Positions 47,837-59,686 of a DNA stretch of 64,000 bases are shown piece by piece. Numbering within the stretch: the stretch's first letter is position 1; every line of letters starts with the position of its first letter. The position numbers were made by a program, and so were the translations under genes. The notes under the pieces are model-generated. The model made no database searches. It was not told the DNA's origin and worked only from the letters and a program-made list of their open reading frames with translations. This stretch comes from Amoebidium appalachense (Eukaryota; Ichthyosporea): NCBI GenBank assembly GCA_963693365.1, contig CAVNZM010000008.1, positions 5,890,001 through 5,954,000 of the forward strand, read 5' to 3'.

Positions 47837-50225
47837 TCACATCAAGGGCACTAGCAACTTGTCCGCAACTATCCCAGTGAATATCAAACCCCCGAAAGTT
47901 CGTGCCGCAATAAATTTCTTCATGCAATCGCTCGGATCGTCCAGATTCACCGCCGCAATCTGCCAGACAAGGTGGGCACTGGCCGCCGTCAGTGCGCCAT
48001 AGAACGGCATACCAAGGCCCTGATTGGTGGAGACGAAAGTTAAAATTTAGTTAGTGTCGTACATGGGCTTCATCCTACTCTTACTCTTCTAGTTTTTCTA
48101 TACTGTTGGTTACATAAAATCGGCTCAAACCCCTTCACAGGTCACAAGTGTGAGTCCTTTCTGCATGCACCCCTCCATACGCACACAGGCGCACATGCAC
48201 ACACACGCAAATACACCCGCCACTACTGCACACATACACCCCCACCCAGCCAACGTCTACCCAAAGACATACCCATCCCTGCCCCCATTATCTCCCTCTC
48301 AACCGTGACCAGGCAGAATCTCGGCACCACAAACCATGTCAATTATGCTCCCCTCCCCCCCCCCCTCCCCCTCCCCCCCATCTCATTACCACCCCCCCCC
48401 CCCCCCCCCTCCCCTCCCCCTTCCCCCTTAACCACCTCCTTCCCCTCCGGTGTGCCCTTAACCTCAACCAACCCTTTACTAATTCACCTACACATGGGGT
48501 GCACACAGACACAGACGCGATACAACACCACACACTAGTATGCACACCGGAACATACGCGCATAGACATGCATGTGTGCACCAGAACATGTACAAACATG
48601 CCCGTGCCTGTGAATCACAGAAGCTCATCATAGCATCCCCACACTTTCTTAATCGAAAAACCTCTGAATTTAAATGTAAATCGAAAAACCTCTGAATTTA
48701 AATGTAGCTGCTCAATTGTTGGTTTTTCGGCACCTGAAGGGAGGGCTTGAGAAGGAGGTGACACAGAAGCCTTTATGAATTAATAAGTTTTGGGTTTTCC
48801 CAGATTGGACCGGGGGGGGGGGGGGGGGGGGGTTTGAATGCGTCAAAAAGTACGAAGTACACAAGAACAAACGGATAACACGATGCAGAATGCTAGCCAT
48901 ACATAAAGAGTATGCATAATAAGCAGAGCCCATCCTCAGGGGGGGCCCACGTCATCCACGGTACCCGAGTTTCGACCTATTACCCTCGTTAACGAAACCC
49001 AACTCAGATACTGTTTCACTTGAACATGGGTAGGTCACCCGTCTTGATCAGAGACGAGCAGGGTTGCTTATGCAGGCAAGGGCAGTGGGAAAGGCCGGGG
49101 GTTAAAGTTGCAGCAGTAAGCAGAAGCAAGAAAAATATAGGTAGGAACTCAGGAGACGGGGATTCTAGGAAGCTCCCCCGTCGATACCTAAGTCGATACT
49201 TCCCTGGCTAACATACTACACCAGCTGAAAGAATTAGGTCCCGAAGGCCGCAAAATTCGCAATCAGAGGGGAAAATATGAGAGAGAAGGGTGTGTGTGTT
49301 CGTGGTGTGTGAGTTTGTTTTTAAAATGGGTTGTGTGTATGTGTGTGGGGCCGGGGGCGGGGGGGGGGGGGGGGGGGGGGGGGGATTCTTACAGCGTTGT
49401 ATCCAGTTAGAGCCAAAAACCCAACCGTGGCAGCACCAAAGCCGCTCAGCCATTCTTTAGTCTTGTCCCCAAACCTAACCACCCAATGGAAAACCTGCGT
49501 TAGTATTCATATAAAACACTACAGCATGTGTTAAACGTAAATGGCAATTGTTATAGATTGCCCATACATCCATACCAACACAGCACATCATATCGGGCTG
49601 ACCATAAGCCACTAGCTGCAAAAAGGCGTATCAAACCTCCCCCCCCCCCCCCCCCCCCCCCCCCTTTCTACAATCTAAAATTCATTCCAGCAGTTGAGCT
49701 TGCTGGTTGCCGTACTAATTGTTGCTTGTGTGGGTGGGTGAGTGGGTGTGTGTGTGGATGTGTGTGTGTACGCGTGTGTGCATTGGGGTGGGGTGGGGTG
49801 GGGGGATTGGGGGAGGTTGGGTGGGGAGGAGGGGGGGGGGGGGGGGGGGGGAGAAGAGAGGGGGGGGGGGGGGGGGGGGGAGAAGAGAGGGGGGTGGGGG
49901 GGAGGGGGGGAAGGGGGGAGTCTGACCTTAGGGCTGTAGACTTAATTCCAACCTTTACGTCATCTTTCTTATCCTGCACGTGTATGTGGATGGGTAGGTA
50001 GAGTGGGGTGGAGGTGTGTGTGTGTGTAAGTGTGTGCAGGGGTAGGGGGAGAGAGGGGGGGGGGGGGGGGGGGGATAAAGAGCGTACGGGGGGAGGGGGG
50101 GGGGGGGATGAGAAAGAGGGTCGCAGCACACAACAGAGGTGCAAAAACAACATTGTCGATGAGGTGCCATGAGGGGAACGCTTGTTCTGTTAAAAAGGGA
50201 CTTGTCGCACGTGTGTGTACGTATG

Positions 50226-50262
<37 letters not shown>

Positions 50263-50422
50263 GGGGGGGGGGGGGGGGGGGATTGGGTGCGCAGTGAGTA
50301 ATGTGTGCATGGATGAGTCTGTGTGTTGGAGCATGTGCGATTGTGTGTGTGCACATACGTGTAATGGTGTGTGCGTGTGTGTGTGGTGTGGTGGGGAGGG
50401 GAGAGGGGACGCGCGCGGGGGT

Positions 50423-50458
<36 letters not shown>

Positions 50459-52093
50459 ATGCATGAATAAGGGAGCGCGAACAACCACACACACCGTGAA
50501 CTTTATGAAAAGACGGCAAAAACAAAATGCACGACATGGTGATATGAACAAGAAGTGCAACTGTGCCCCCGTGTATATATGCCAGTCTTTGTTCGTGTGG
50601 GTCAGGTGGATGTGTGTGTTTTCTTGGTGTGCGTGTGTGTCACAGTGTGTGCGTGGTGATGTGTGTTTGTGTGCAAGTGTGTGTGCGTGTGTTCGCGCGT
50701 GCATGTGTGTGCAAGTGATTGTGTGTGTGGGGTGGGGACGGGGGGGCATGTGTGTGCGTGCGCACACGCAATACAGGTACGTGCGAGTACGTCTGTGTAT
50801 GAGTGCGTGAATGTGTGTGTGTAATGTGTGAGTCTGATATCATTTTAATGTGGATGTATGTGCATGTTTTATTTTTATCATTTGTTATTTATATTCATTT
50901 TTATTTTTATTTTTGTTTTTATTTTTTTTTTTTTTTTTGGGGGGGGGGATACCCACCTGATGTGCATAAATGGTATCATAAACAAGGGTCCAGTTGATAC
51001 CAGCAGCATAAAGTGGCAGGCAGATGCTCCAATCACATGCGCCCATTACAGCAGCATATCCCAATAGGGTGCCCCAGTTAAAAGCAAGGCCCAGGATGGA
51101 CTGGGGCCACCAGGTGACTCTTTTGGCCAGCGGGTAGGTGACAACTAGTGCCATGGAGGAGGCTCCAAGTAAAATGCTGCACCAATCAGATTAAAGAGTT
51201 AATATTTAATAAATATGCTATAACGACAAGACATCCCCAACCGAAGTAAATTGTGCCTACATATGCACACTCAAATGCTCATCATCAGATTCATATGTTT
51301 TTGTAATCAAATCAAACGTTGACATTGACTTGTACCATTATATATTGCTTGGGGGAAGGTTACCGTTGTGTAACGTTACCATGAGATCGACAAACAGCCG
51401 GAACCCCACATCAATTCCAACGAATGCCATGCAAGCGCTTGTTTTGGATAGTATGCGAATAAATCAATATAAGGAGGGCAGTGACTGATTATTCGCAATA
51501 TACGCCGCACTTCGAGTATATCTCATCGAATCCAATCGATATCCACTCACAATCTAGTATACCCCGATTGAAATTTCGCCGCTCACCTGTAGGGATTTAG
51601 GCTGACCAGCACACCCAGGCCTGCCGTCAGCTGTGCAGCCAAGAAAAACCAAGCTTCCTTCATGCCCACAGTGCCGCTAGCCAGTGGCCGCACACGTGTA
51701 CGGTCAACCTGTGGATTTTTAATGATTACTGGTAAATTGTTAAAAAAAATTGAAGAGATCATAATGCTGGTGGGATTTGGCTTTTGTAGTCATATGATGG
51801 TAAACTTTAGGGGAATTGAATGGCTGAATGACTTCTTATGGCGGTGGATCACATCGATTCGCTCGATGACTTGAAGAGAATGATTGGAGAAACGCTAGAT
51901 TGAGTGCAGGGGTTGAAAAGCAAAACGGGACCAAAAAAAAAAAAAAAAAAAAAAGGAATAAAGAACTGACCAGACCACAAACATGTCCCATCGACAACTT
52001 AAGAAGTGTGAAAAAAAAAAACAAAAAAAAAAAAACAAAAAAAACTGGCATTTACGAGCCCTTATCACTTTCCACATCAGCAAAGGTGCGAGG

Positions 52094-52142
<49 letters not shown>

Positions 52143-53080
52143 CACCCTCTTATCGAAGTCCTGGTCCCACATATCGTTGATGGTGCACCCTGCACCCCGC
52201 ATAATCACAGCGCCCAATCCAAACCAGGCAAGCATGCCTATATCGGGAAGGTGCCCCGGTGTGGCGGCCAATGCGATGCTCCACGTGCACGGGAGATATA
52301 AAAGCCATGTCCCTATTGGCCTGTTAAAATTTAATAATTAAGGTGACATGGTGGTGAATGCATGGGAATGTATGCAGACACGTTTTCAGAGTATCGGACT
52401 TAGAGGATTAGTAAGGGTGTGTGAGGTGTATGGAGTGCTTTTGGTGACAGAAATCGATGTGCCTGAACACAGAAGGGCAGGAGCACGAAATTCTGCCCGA
52501 GATATATTATGCCCGAGAAAAATTTACCCTAGATAAATTTGCCATGGATATTTGTAGTATACTAATCAGGTTGGGCATTCAAAACAGAGGAAAAGACGCT
52601 ATTCCTGAGGCTTTCTACCAGTCGAAAGTTGGTGTGCGTTTGTGTCACAGTGTGTGTGTGTGTGTGTGTGTGTGCGTGCGCGCGTGTGTGAGCGTGCACA
52701 TGCCTTTGTGCCTGCACGCGTGTATGTTGGTCACGTGTGCGTGCATGTCAATCTCGGTACACATGCCTGCTCTATCAGTTTTCTACGTCCTGTTTGCAAG
52801 AATCGTTCATAGCAAGAATCAACACGCGCGCACCTATATGTCTGTCCATATGTGTGCGTGTGTGTCTGCATGTGTCCGTGTTTGCACGTGTTTGCCATGT
52901 GTCCACTCACTTATCCAATCTGGCCAGCTTCAAATACGGTTGCATTCCTTCCGGTGCCTTCTCCACCACAGCTGCGGCAGAGAGGGCCTTTAGCGACATC
53001 ATCCTCACCCCCTGCCATTGCCTGAAACTGTGCGCTGGTAGTGCCAGTGCTCTATTTGCTGCACGGTGGGAAGTAGGCAT
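47837..53080 (-). CDS. COQ2: 4-hydroxybenzoate polyprenyltransferase, seven exons
   Basis: Attaches the polyprenyl tail to 4-hydroxybenzoate in ubiquinone synthesis, in the inner mitochondrial membrane. Exons: 52911-53080, 52146-52320, 51587-51708, 50957-51176, 49927-49973, 49393-49474 and 47837-48019. All phases match, giving 332 aa. The N-terminus [15 protein letters not shown] is Arg/Ser-rich like a mitochondrial presequence. [17 protein letters not shown] spans exons 1/2. First Asp-rich motif [20 protein letters not shown]; second [20 protein letters not shown] across exons 4/5. Several hydrophobic helices ([41 protein letters not shown]) fit the UbiA fold. Exon 5 has only 47 nt. Four of six donors are followed at once by C runs in the transcript. 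No damage seen. The N-terminal region is shorter than in human, but both active-site motifs are intact. Confidence 0.97.
48833..49282 (-). repeat. 450-bp dispersed repeat in COQ2 intron 6
   Basis: About 95 percent identical to 53945-54393 in the same orientation. Its low-coordinate end abuts a G run, so on the minus strand it ends in a poly-C tail. Reads like a retroposon copy. Confidence 0.9.
50231..50281 (+). repeat. T run then G run in COQ2 intron 4
   Basis: Composite homopolymer. A further G-run block is at 50426-50457. Confidence 0.9.
51928..52138 (+). repeat. A runs and long G run next to the COQ2 exon 2 donor
   Basis: A-rich runs, then about 43 G ending next to the donor at 52145. 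In the transcript this is GTGTGTG followed by a long C run. Confidence 0.85.
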
Positions 53081-53160
53081 TCGTCGTAGCAGGCTGTGAA
53101 GTGGCCGGGTGCCTAATCTGGTGTATACAGTTGACTGGCTGTGCCTGTGTTTGTTTGTTT

Positions 53161-53541
53161 GGGAGGGGGGGGGGGGGGGGGGGGGGGAAGGGAGGAGGGG
53201 GGGGGGGGGGGAAAGGGGGGGGGGGAGAGGAGGGGGGGGGGGGGGGGGGGGATCAGCTCGTTTGTGATATGCGGAAAGGTACTACGCTTTATTTACTAAA
53301 ACATCCCTGCTCTTTCTACCAATTTTTAGTGCCATATTTTTTTTTAATGTTAAAAAGACAAACTAATGGTGTTTTTTATGTTGTTGGTTTTGGGGTAGGG
53401 GATGACCGGTGGGGTGGCGGGGGGAGGGTGCGGGGGGGGGGGGGGGGGGGGGGGGGAGGGGGGGGGGGGGGCTTGACGGTGTTAAAAGGGGGATGTGGGG
53501 TGTGTGTGTGTTTTGGGGGGGGGGGGGGGGGGGGGGGGATT
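53161..53541 (+). repeat. G-run blocks upstream of COQ2
   Basis: G runs at 53163-53186, 53199-53250, 53431-53470 and 53515-53538. No gene. Confidence 0.85.
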
Positions 53542-53609
53542 ACCTGCACAGATTATTCAATTTGCTTGAAAGAGCTGCCAATTGCAGAGGTCTAGGCTGA
53601 CAGGTCAGC

Positions 53610-53613
<4 letters not shown>

Positions 53614-53664
<51 letters not shown>
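53614..53664 (+). repeat. TG microsatellite
   Basis: (TG)n of about 26 units, followed by G runs. Confidence 0.95.
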
Positions 53665-53666
<2 letters not shown>

Positions 53667-53944
53667 TTCAGTGGGCGAAAAGGGGGGGGGGGGGGGGGGA
53701 AGAGGTGGTTGGATCCAGTGTGTATGCCCAGGGCCGGAGTGGGTTTTGGATATGGAGAGCTGGGGGTGGGGGCGGGGGGAGGGGGGAGGGGGGGGTCAGT
53801 ATCTATCACAGAATATTAATTACATGTTCATGACATAACGATCCTAATCTTGTGAACCATACACTACACAAGTAGCAGCACCTTAAGCAGAGCCCTTTTT
53901 TTTCTTCTTTTTTTCCTTTTTTTGGGGGGGGGGGGGGGGGGGGG

Positions 53945-54393
53945 TTGAATGCGTCAAAAAGTACGAAGTACACAAGAACAAACGGATAACACGATGCAGA
54001 ATGCAAGCCATACATAAAGAGTATGCATAATAAGCAGAGCCCATCCTCAGGGGGGGATGACGTCATCCACAGTACCCGAGTTTCGACCTATTCACCTCGT
54101 GAACGAAACCCAACTCAGATACTGTTTCACTTGAACATGGGTAGGTCACCCGTCTTGATCAGAGACGAGCAGGGTTACTTATGCAGGCAAGGGCAGTGGG
54201 AAAGGCCGGGGGTTAAAGTTGCAGCAGTAAGCAGAAGCAAGAAAAATATAGATAGGAACTCAGGAGACGGGGCTTCTAGGAACCTCCCCAGTCGCTACCT
54301 AAGTCGATACTTCCCTGGCTAACATACTACACCAGCTGAAAAGAATCAAGTCCCGAAGGCCGCAGAATTCGTACTCAGAGGGGAAAATATGAG
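53945..54393 (-). repeat. 450-bp dispersed repeat, second copy, with C-run/A-run tail
   Basis: Matches 48833-49282. On the minus strand the unit ends CGCATTCAA, then a C run (53924-53944), then an A-rich tail (53896-53923). Confidence 0.9.
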
Positions 54394-54546
54394 ATTTGAC
54401 CCACGCCGCAGGGTAGTAACACGCTTACTAGGGCGGAACTTAAACGTCTTCGAACGGAAAGCTATGCCCCCGGATGTCAGCCGGAAATATGGTATCACCC
54501 ATTGCTTTGGGCTTGAAAAAAGCCAAATCGGTAGTCCGAGTTATGT

Positions 54547-54578
<32 letters not shown>

Positions 54579-55123
54579 GAGAGAACAAGAACAGGGAGCT
54601 ATCATGGCAAAGAACGCCCCAGTGCATAGCCTTTCCACTACCCCTTCCTCTGTGCTCTCCTTGTCGAGTTCAAGTGACCTTTCAGCAGCCACACCCACAT
54701 CCTTTCTCTCCAAGCGCTTATAACAATGGCCTATTCCCCTTCCTTTCTTTCTTGCAGATGTGATATTGGGGGCAGGGTGGGGGGTGGGGGGGGGGGGGGG
54801 GGGGGGGGGGGGCTTGGGATGTGCAAAAGCTGAAAGGAGGTGGCGGTGGCGGGGAAGGTAGTGAAGGACGTTAAAGTGTGCTTCAATACAGTGACGGGGG
54901 GGATGAAAGGGCAGGAAAAAAAGTTGTCACAGCACAAACATGAGGAGGTTGTGTGTGATGTACATGGTACAATACTGGGGAAAGACGGAGGGGGTTAGAA
55001 CGAAACCCATGTCTTTGTGACTCTTCCCCCGGATTTTGGCAGTGTGTGTTTTGCAGGCATGTGTGTCCGTGTGATTGATTGGGTGAGTGAGACCCAATGA
55101 GTGAGTGAATGAGTGCGTGAATG

Positions 55124-55171
<48 letters not shown>

Positions 55172-55211
55172 CGTGCGTGCGAGCGTGTGTGCATGTGCGC
55201 GCGCGAGTGTG

Positions 55212-55245
<34 letters not shown>

Positions 55246-55385
55246 CGTACGTGTGTGTGTATATATGTGTGTGTGTGTGGCTGTGTTTCAGTGTTCATGA
55301 GTGTGTGCGTGCATGCGTGAGTGGGTGCTTGCGTGCGTGCGTGCGTGTGTGTGTGCGTGCCTGCGCCTGTGTGTGCGTGCCTGTG

Positions 55386-55430
<45 letters not shown>

Positions 55431-57086
55431 ACGCACCCGCCATTGAGTGTGTATGCGTGCAGGTGTGTGTGCTTTAAAACGTGCATGGCACTGTGCCCGC
55501 ACCGCACCGCGAGCACCCAGGTATGACTACACGTGTATGCTCAACACGTGGGGTTACACACCTGTATCCGTGGCGCCAACATTTTTAAAGTTCACAAATC
55601 CCTCACGGGATATAATATTAATCTGAGCTTCAAGTTTGTGCCTGCAAGAGGCCGGAACTAAGCAGGAAAAATTAAATAACCAGGATTGGGCTTCCGAGCC
55701 TAAAGCTTGAAAGACAACTAAGCTGCGTTTCAACACTAGGGGAGATGGAGATAAAACTAAACACCTACGTGAGTTAGCAACTAGCCAACATGTGGCTGCT
55801 TCAAGAAACTTTGTTGCAAGCTCCGGGCGGGGTATAACTCCCCCATTTGCCATTGGTCGAAATTCGTTATATGACCAAAATCTTTTCGGGTCGACTCGGG
55901 ATCGAACATCCGACCCGAATCCCTTACATCCGACCCGAATGATCTTAGATCCAGATTCCACATCAGCAGCCTGCTCTTTGATAATTCGATTCGTGTCAAA
56001 GGGGTTTACACACTTTTTATTGCGTGGACATTGCCGGAGGCCCAGCCACATTCGACGGCCTACTGCGTTTTCCAGCACAGCCAATCAAATGCAGCCAGTG
56101 ACATATGTACATGCTAGGCAACAATGAGCGCCATCGTAGGATCTGACACCCCTATTACATATTATGGGTAAGCAGATGCTAGCATCGGTAGCTCCGACAG
56201 AAAGTTAAGGCACCGGATCACAATATCATACTGTGCAGCATTAATAAGGTGATCTAGGATAGTCATCTTAAAACGGATATATTGAGGAAGAGATGAAGAA
56301 AAGAGAATAAAACCGCCAATAACCTCCGGTTTGTCAAAAGCCAGATTGCCAGATTGCCAGATTAAAAACCGCCTCGCCAAAAATGGTTATTCGTCGATTA
56401 ATCGAATCGGAACGTAAAATTTAAACAAAATTTTAAGGCCAGATTCAATTTGACCCCTCTTCCAGATTCCAGAATCTGGCGACCCCCACCCCCCCCCCTT
56501 CCAGATTGCCAGATTAACCCTGCGCCTTACGATTGGCCACGCCAGCACCATATAAAGTTCGTATCCAATCCTTGGCGTTTTGCCTTATTAGTATAGCTTT
56601 TCAAAAATGCATAAAACTTGGTAATAAATGCCCATTTAACAAAATAAAAATTATTTAAATAATATTTCAAAACTATTATTGTTCATTAAGATAAGCCAAG
56701 ATATTCTATTACCGCGCAAAATGGCAAGTGCCTTCTTGACCCAAAAAGCTAGATTTTAGCTCCACAAGAACCGCACCGAAATCTAGCCTTTCTGGAATGC
56801 CATCAAAATTCTGGCATTCTGGCAATCTGGCAATCTGGCTTTTCACGCGAATCGAACATGGCTCACCGTTATCCTGTCAGATAAGAGATCACAGTACTTG
56901 AGCCTGTCAAACCCACAAACCTACACAGCCGTAATAACCAGAAAGCAATAGGTAAGCTAACAGACAAAACAAGCATTCTGCATAAATTCCAAACAGGTGC
57001 TTCGACCGGTTTTTGGCTTCACCGGCCCACACCGGCCGCCCCAGACTTACCAAGGTCAGCGCTGACATACCCGGGTTGGCCCAGAT
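54394..57086. other. Intergenic region
   Basis: G runs at 54547-54577 and 54781-54812 and a TG-rich tract at 55131-55435. A 176-codon minus frame at 55554-56084 has no recognisable domain. Short reiterated CCAGATTGCC/TCTGGCAATCTGGC motifs occur at about 56340-56510 and 56810-56840. Otherwise unique. Confidence 0.4.
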
Positions 57087-57137
57087 GATCAGGAGTCATG
57101 GGGCGAGTGGCCGAGCGAGACCGAAGTTATTTCGGCG
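57087..57137 (-). repeat. Inverted partner of 17193-17240
   Basis: ATCAGGAGTCATGGGGCGAG, TGGCCGAGCGAGACCGAAGT and TATTTCGG. Followed to 57235 by reiterated GGCGAGCC and AAATAA pieces that can pair with each other. Confidence 0.8.
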
Positions 57138-57661
57138 AGCCGTCGGTTATTTTGGCGAGCCGATAGGCGAGCCAAAATAATCGTCAAGGCGAGCCGAAAT
57201 AACGAGGTCGAGCGAGGACACGAGCCGACATGATCCGGTTACGATATGACCCATAAAGATTTAGCATTCACTTTATTGATACATTATGCAAACTTTAACT
57301 CGGTTATTTGATTCATACATCATTACATTCACATTTCAGGCTCATTTTCCTAGTGATCGCTTTGATTGGCTAGCAGCGCACTCACCCATTAACCCGGTTA
57401 TTCGATTCCTCTAACCCAATAGAAATGTCCATAGCCTGGTTATTTCGGTGAGTGCGCTCTAGGCCAATCACGGCAAGACTAACTGAAGTTAAAGGTCGTG
57501 TCGTCATCCAATCAGATCACACCCCGACGCTCGGAATATCGTAACCAATTGCAAACAGCAAGCCACTACCCCCTCTCTCTCCCCTTCCCCCTCTCTCTCC
57601 CCTTCTCCCCTCTCTCTCCCCTTCTCCCCTGGGCACAAATACAAATAAACCCCGCAATAGT

Positions 57662-58231
57662 GTGTGTGTGACTTTGGACTGCCACTTACTTATTAAACAT
57701 GTACACAATCACAAGATAATCACGCAATATAACAAATGGAAAAAGATACCACACGACACTAGACCCGATGAAAGCATACACCTTGAAAAACTAAGCCTTA
57801 TGTCTCGTTTTATATATACTGACCGCCTCAACCATATTGCCAAATATGGCACTCGCAAGTGTATAACACCTAAATACATATTACCTTCCTGTAGAACTGG
57901 TCTTTCTCTAGCTGATGGTATTATTGATCAATTACCACGCTTTTACTGTACACGTGCTATACAGTGGAGATCTAATAAGTATAAGGTGGCATCATTTGCA
58001 TGCCCAAACAACACACACACACACCAGTTTAACCGGTCATGTATCGCCAAATGTAGTTTGATAGACCACATAATACCGCAACACACACACGTCACATTCA
58101 CAACAGACACCCAGAAAGATAGCCTACCTGTAAATTACAACATCCTTGATTTTATACTAAACACGCGTAACTACGACCTGTTTATTAGATGTATTGATTG
58201 GCTTGAGAAACACATCACTACAAAATTATAG
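57662..58231 (+). CDS. Repeated unidentified protein, better copy
   Basis: Open for 189 codons from VTLDCHLLIKHVHNHKIITQ to CIDWLEKHITTKL. It has no early ATG: the frame opens at GTG 57662, and the first Met is in MSRFIYTDRLNHIAKYGTRK. So it is an internal or last exon, or a fragment. Basic and His/Cys-containing (SFACPNNTHTHQF, CIAKCSLIDHIIPQHT). A decayed, inverted copy at 45487-46110 shows it belongs to a repeated, probably mobile sequence. No family recognised. Confidence 0.45.
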   Translation: MCVTLDCHLLIKHVHNHKIITQYNKWKKIPHDTRPDESIHLEKLSLMSRFIYTDRLNHIAKYGTRKCITPKYILPSCRTGLSLADGIIDQLPRFYCTRAIQWRSNKYKVASFACPNNTHTHQFNRSCIAKCSLIDHIIPQHTHVTFTTDTQKDSLPVNYNILDFILNTRNYDLFIRCIDWLEKHITTKL

Positions 58232-58251
58232 CGCACGCGCACACACACACA

Positions 58252-58302
<51 letters not shown>

Positions 58303-58334
58303 CCAGCTGATACCGAGTGTCCCGAGGGGAGCCC

Positions 58335-58379
<45 letters not shown>
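58228..58379 (+). repeat. CA microsatellite and A run
   Basis: (CA)n to 58302 and an A run of about 42 at 58338-58379. Confidence 0.95.
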
Positions 58380-58380
<1 letters not shown>

Positions 58381-58604
58381 GGGGAACCCCAACTAATTGA
58401 TTTCTCCTTGTAGTCTTTATGGTGTCTCGTAGAGAAAGTAAACCCTGATATATAGTCACCACCCGACATCTATGTACGTGATCATGATATACCGCTGAGG
58501 GGATATTCCGAGCAAACCCCCCCCCCCCCATACCTGAGACTGGTTCTCTTTGCCTCGAGTAAACAGCGTAAACCCCCACGGCCATCTAGCCTGAGACTCG
58601 CCAC

Positions 58605-58650
58605 CAAGGCCTCCTAAATAGCACACCGGTGTGCTATTTAGGAGGCCTTG
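58605..58650. repeat. 46-bp perfect palindrome
   Basis: CAAGGCCTCCTAAATAGCAC then AC|CGGT and the exact complement. Centre at 58627/58628, no loop. Confidence 0.95.
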
Positions 58651-59110
58651 CTCGCCACTACCGATCGGGCCGCAACGTTCAGGACTCCCAGTCCCCAACA
58701 AGCCCTCTATACACACACACACACAGCTATTACCAGGACGCAAAGCAAAAGCAAAAGCAAAAGCTAACAGACGCAACAAAGCCTTCCCACAACCGAAAGC
58801 CTGTGCCGTATGATGCTGAACATCCGTACGGGTCGCTGTTTGCAGCCACGTCGCCCCTGGGCCCCAACCGACCCGGGCAGGCCGGCTAAGACCAATGCAC
58901 CCTCCAATATAAAGTGTACTGATTGGCGGCGCGGGCCCGGACCTGGCCCGGCCCGCCGTTCTACACGCTGAACCCTTGTTAGCCCCAAAAAGTGACCTTT
59001 AGATCCATGCGCAGCTGCCTTATATAGTATGATCTGAAACTTTTGTCCAATGAAAATCGTTATCGCTCCCAATTATTGCTTCATTCTGATTGGTTGTCAC
59101 ACCACGGGGT
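58651..59110. other. Spacer between palindrome and inverted block
   Basis: Unique sequence, including (AAAGC)n-like DNA at 58742-58763 and GC-rich DNA at 58927-58965. No supported gene. Confidence 0.4.
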
Positions 59111-59294
59111 TTCCCGATTGTTCTTCGAATGACATTTGCTATCACTATCAGACAGTTCTCCAATATCAGAACAGAAAACGGTCTCTACCCAGATGGCCAG
59201 ATGGCCAGGTCAAATTCAGTGTGTGGAAAAAGGTGGATAAAACGGGATAAAACGGTGAGCAAAATGATCTGGCCATCTGGCCATGTGGCCATGG
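59111..59294 (-). repeat. Inverted homologous block, right copy
   Basis: Complement of 16510-16682, about 80 percent alike, including both TGGCCATCTGGCCA-type hairpin arms. Confidence 0.85.
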
Positions 59295-59324
59295 AATCTC
59301 TATATCTAAAAATAGCTGCCACTG

Positions 59325-59640
59325 CGCCGGGGCCTGGTTCCGGGAGGCAGGGGAGCAGGGGAGCCACTCAGTGTGTGGGTGTGCATATGGCCATGGTCAC
59401 ACTGGGGCCTGGTTCCGGGAGGCAGGGGAGCAGGGGAGGCACTCAGTGTGTGGGTGTGCATATGGCCATGGTCACACTGGGGCCTGGTTCCGGGAGGCAG
59501 GGGAGCAGGGGAGGCACCCAGTGTGTGGGTGTGCATGTGGCAGGGGAGCAGGGGGGACTGGGGGGCTGGGGGGCAGGGGGGCAGGGGAGCAGGGGAGCAG
59601 GGGGGCAGGGGAGGCAGGGGAGACTGGCATGCCACTCACG
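59325..59640 (+). repeat. Tandem repeat, GGCCTGGTTCCGGGAGGCAG type
   Basis: Three units of about 80 bp carry CCTGGTTCCGGGAGGCAGGG, CACTCAGTGTGTGGGTGTGC and ATATGGCCATGGTCACACTG, then degenerate GGGGAGCA repeats. The complement (GGAACCAGGCCCC) resembles the 93-bp unit at 13.4-16.5 kb. Confidence 0.85.
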
Positions 59641-59686
59641 GGGAGGATAGTGTATGTTGGCACGTGTGGGTGTGTGGGTGGTTTTT

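Noticed and set aside
54023-54322. ORF in the 450-bp repeat
   Set aside because: It is antisense to the inferred orientation of the repeat, and its relative at 49020 is shorter and diverged.
55554-56084. 176-codon minus ORF
   Set aside because: No domain, no clear promoter, and it contains short DNA repeats (CGACCCGAAT). It could be chance.
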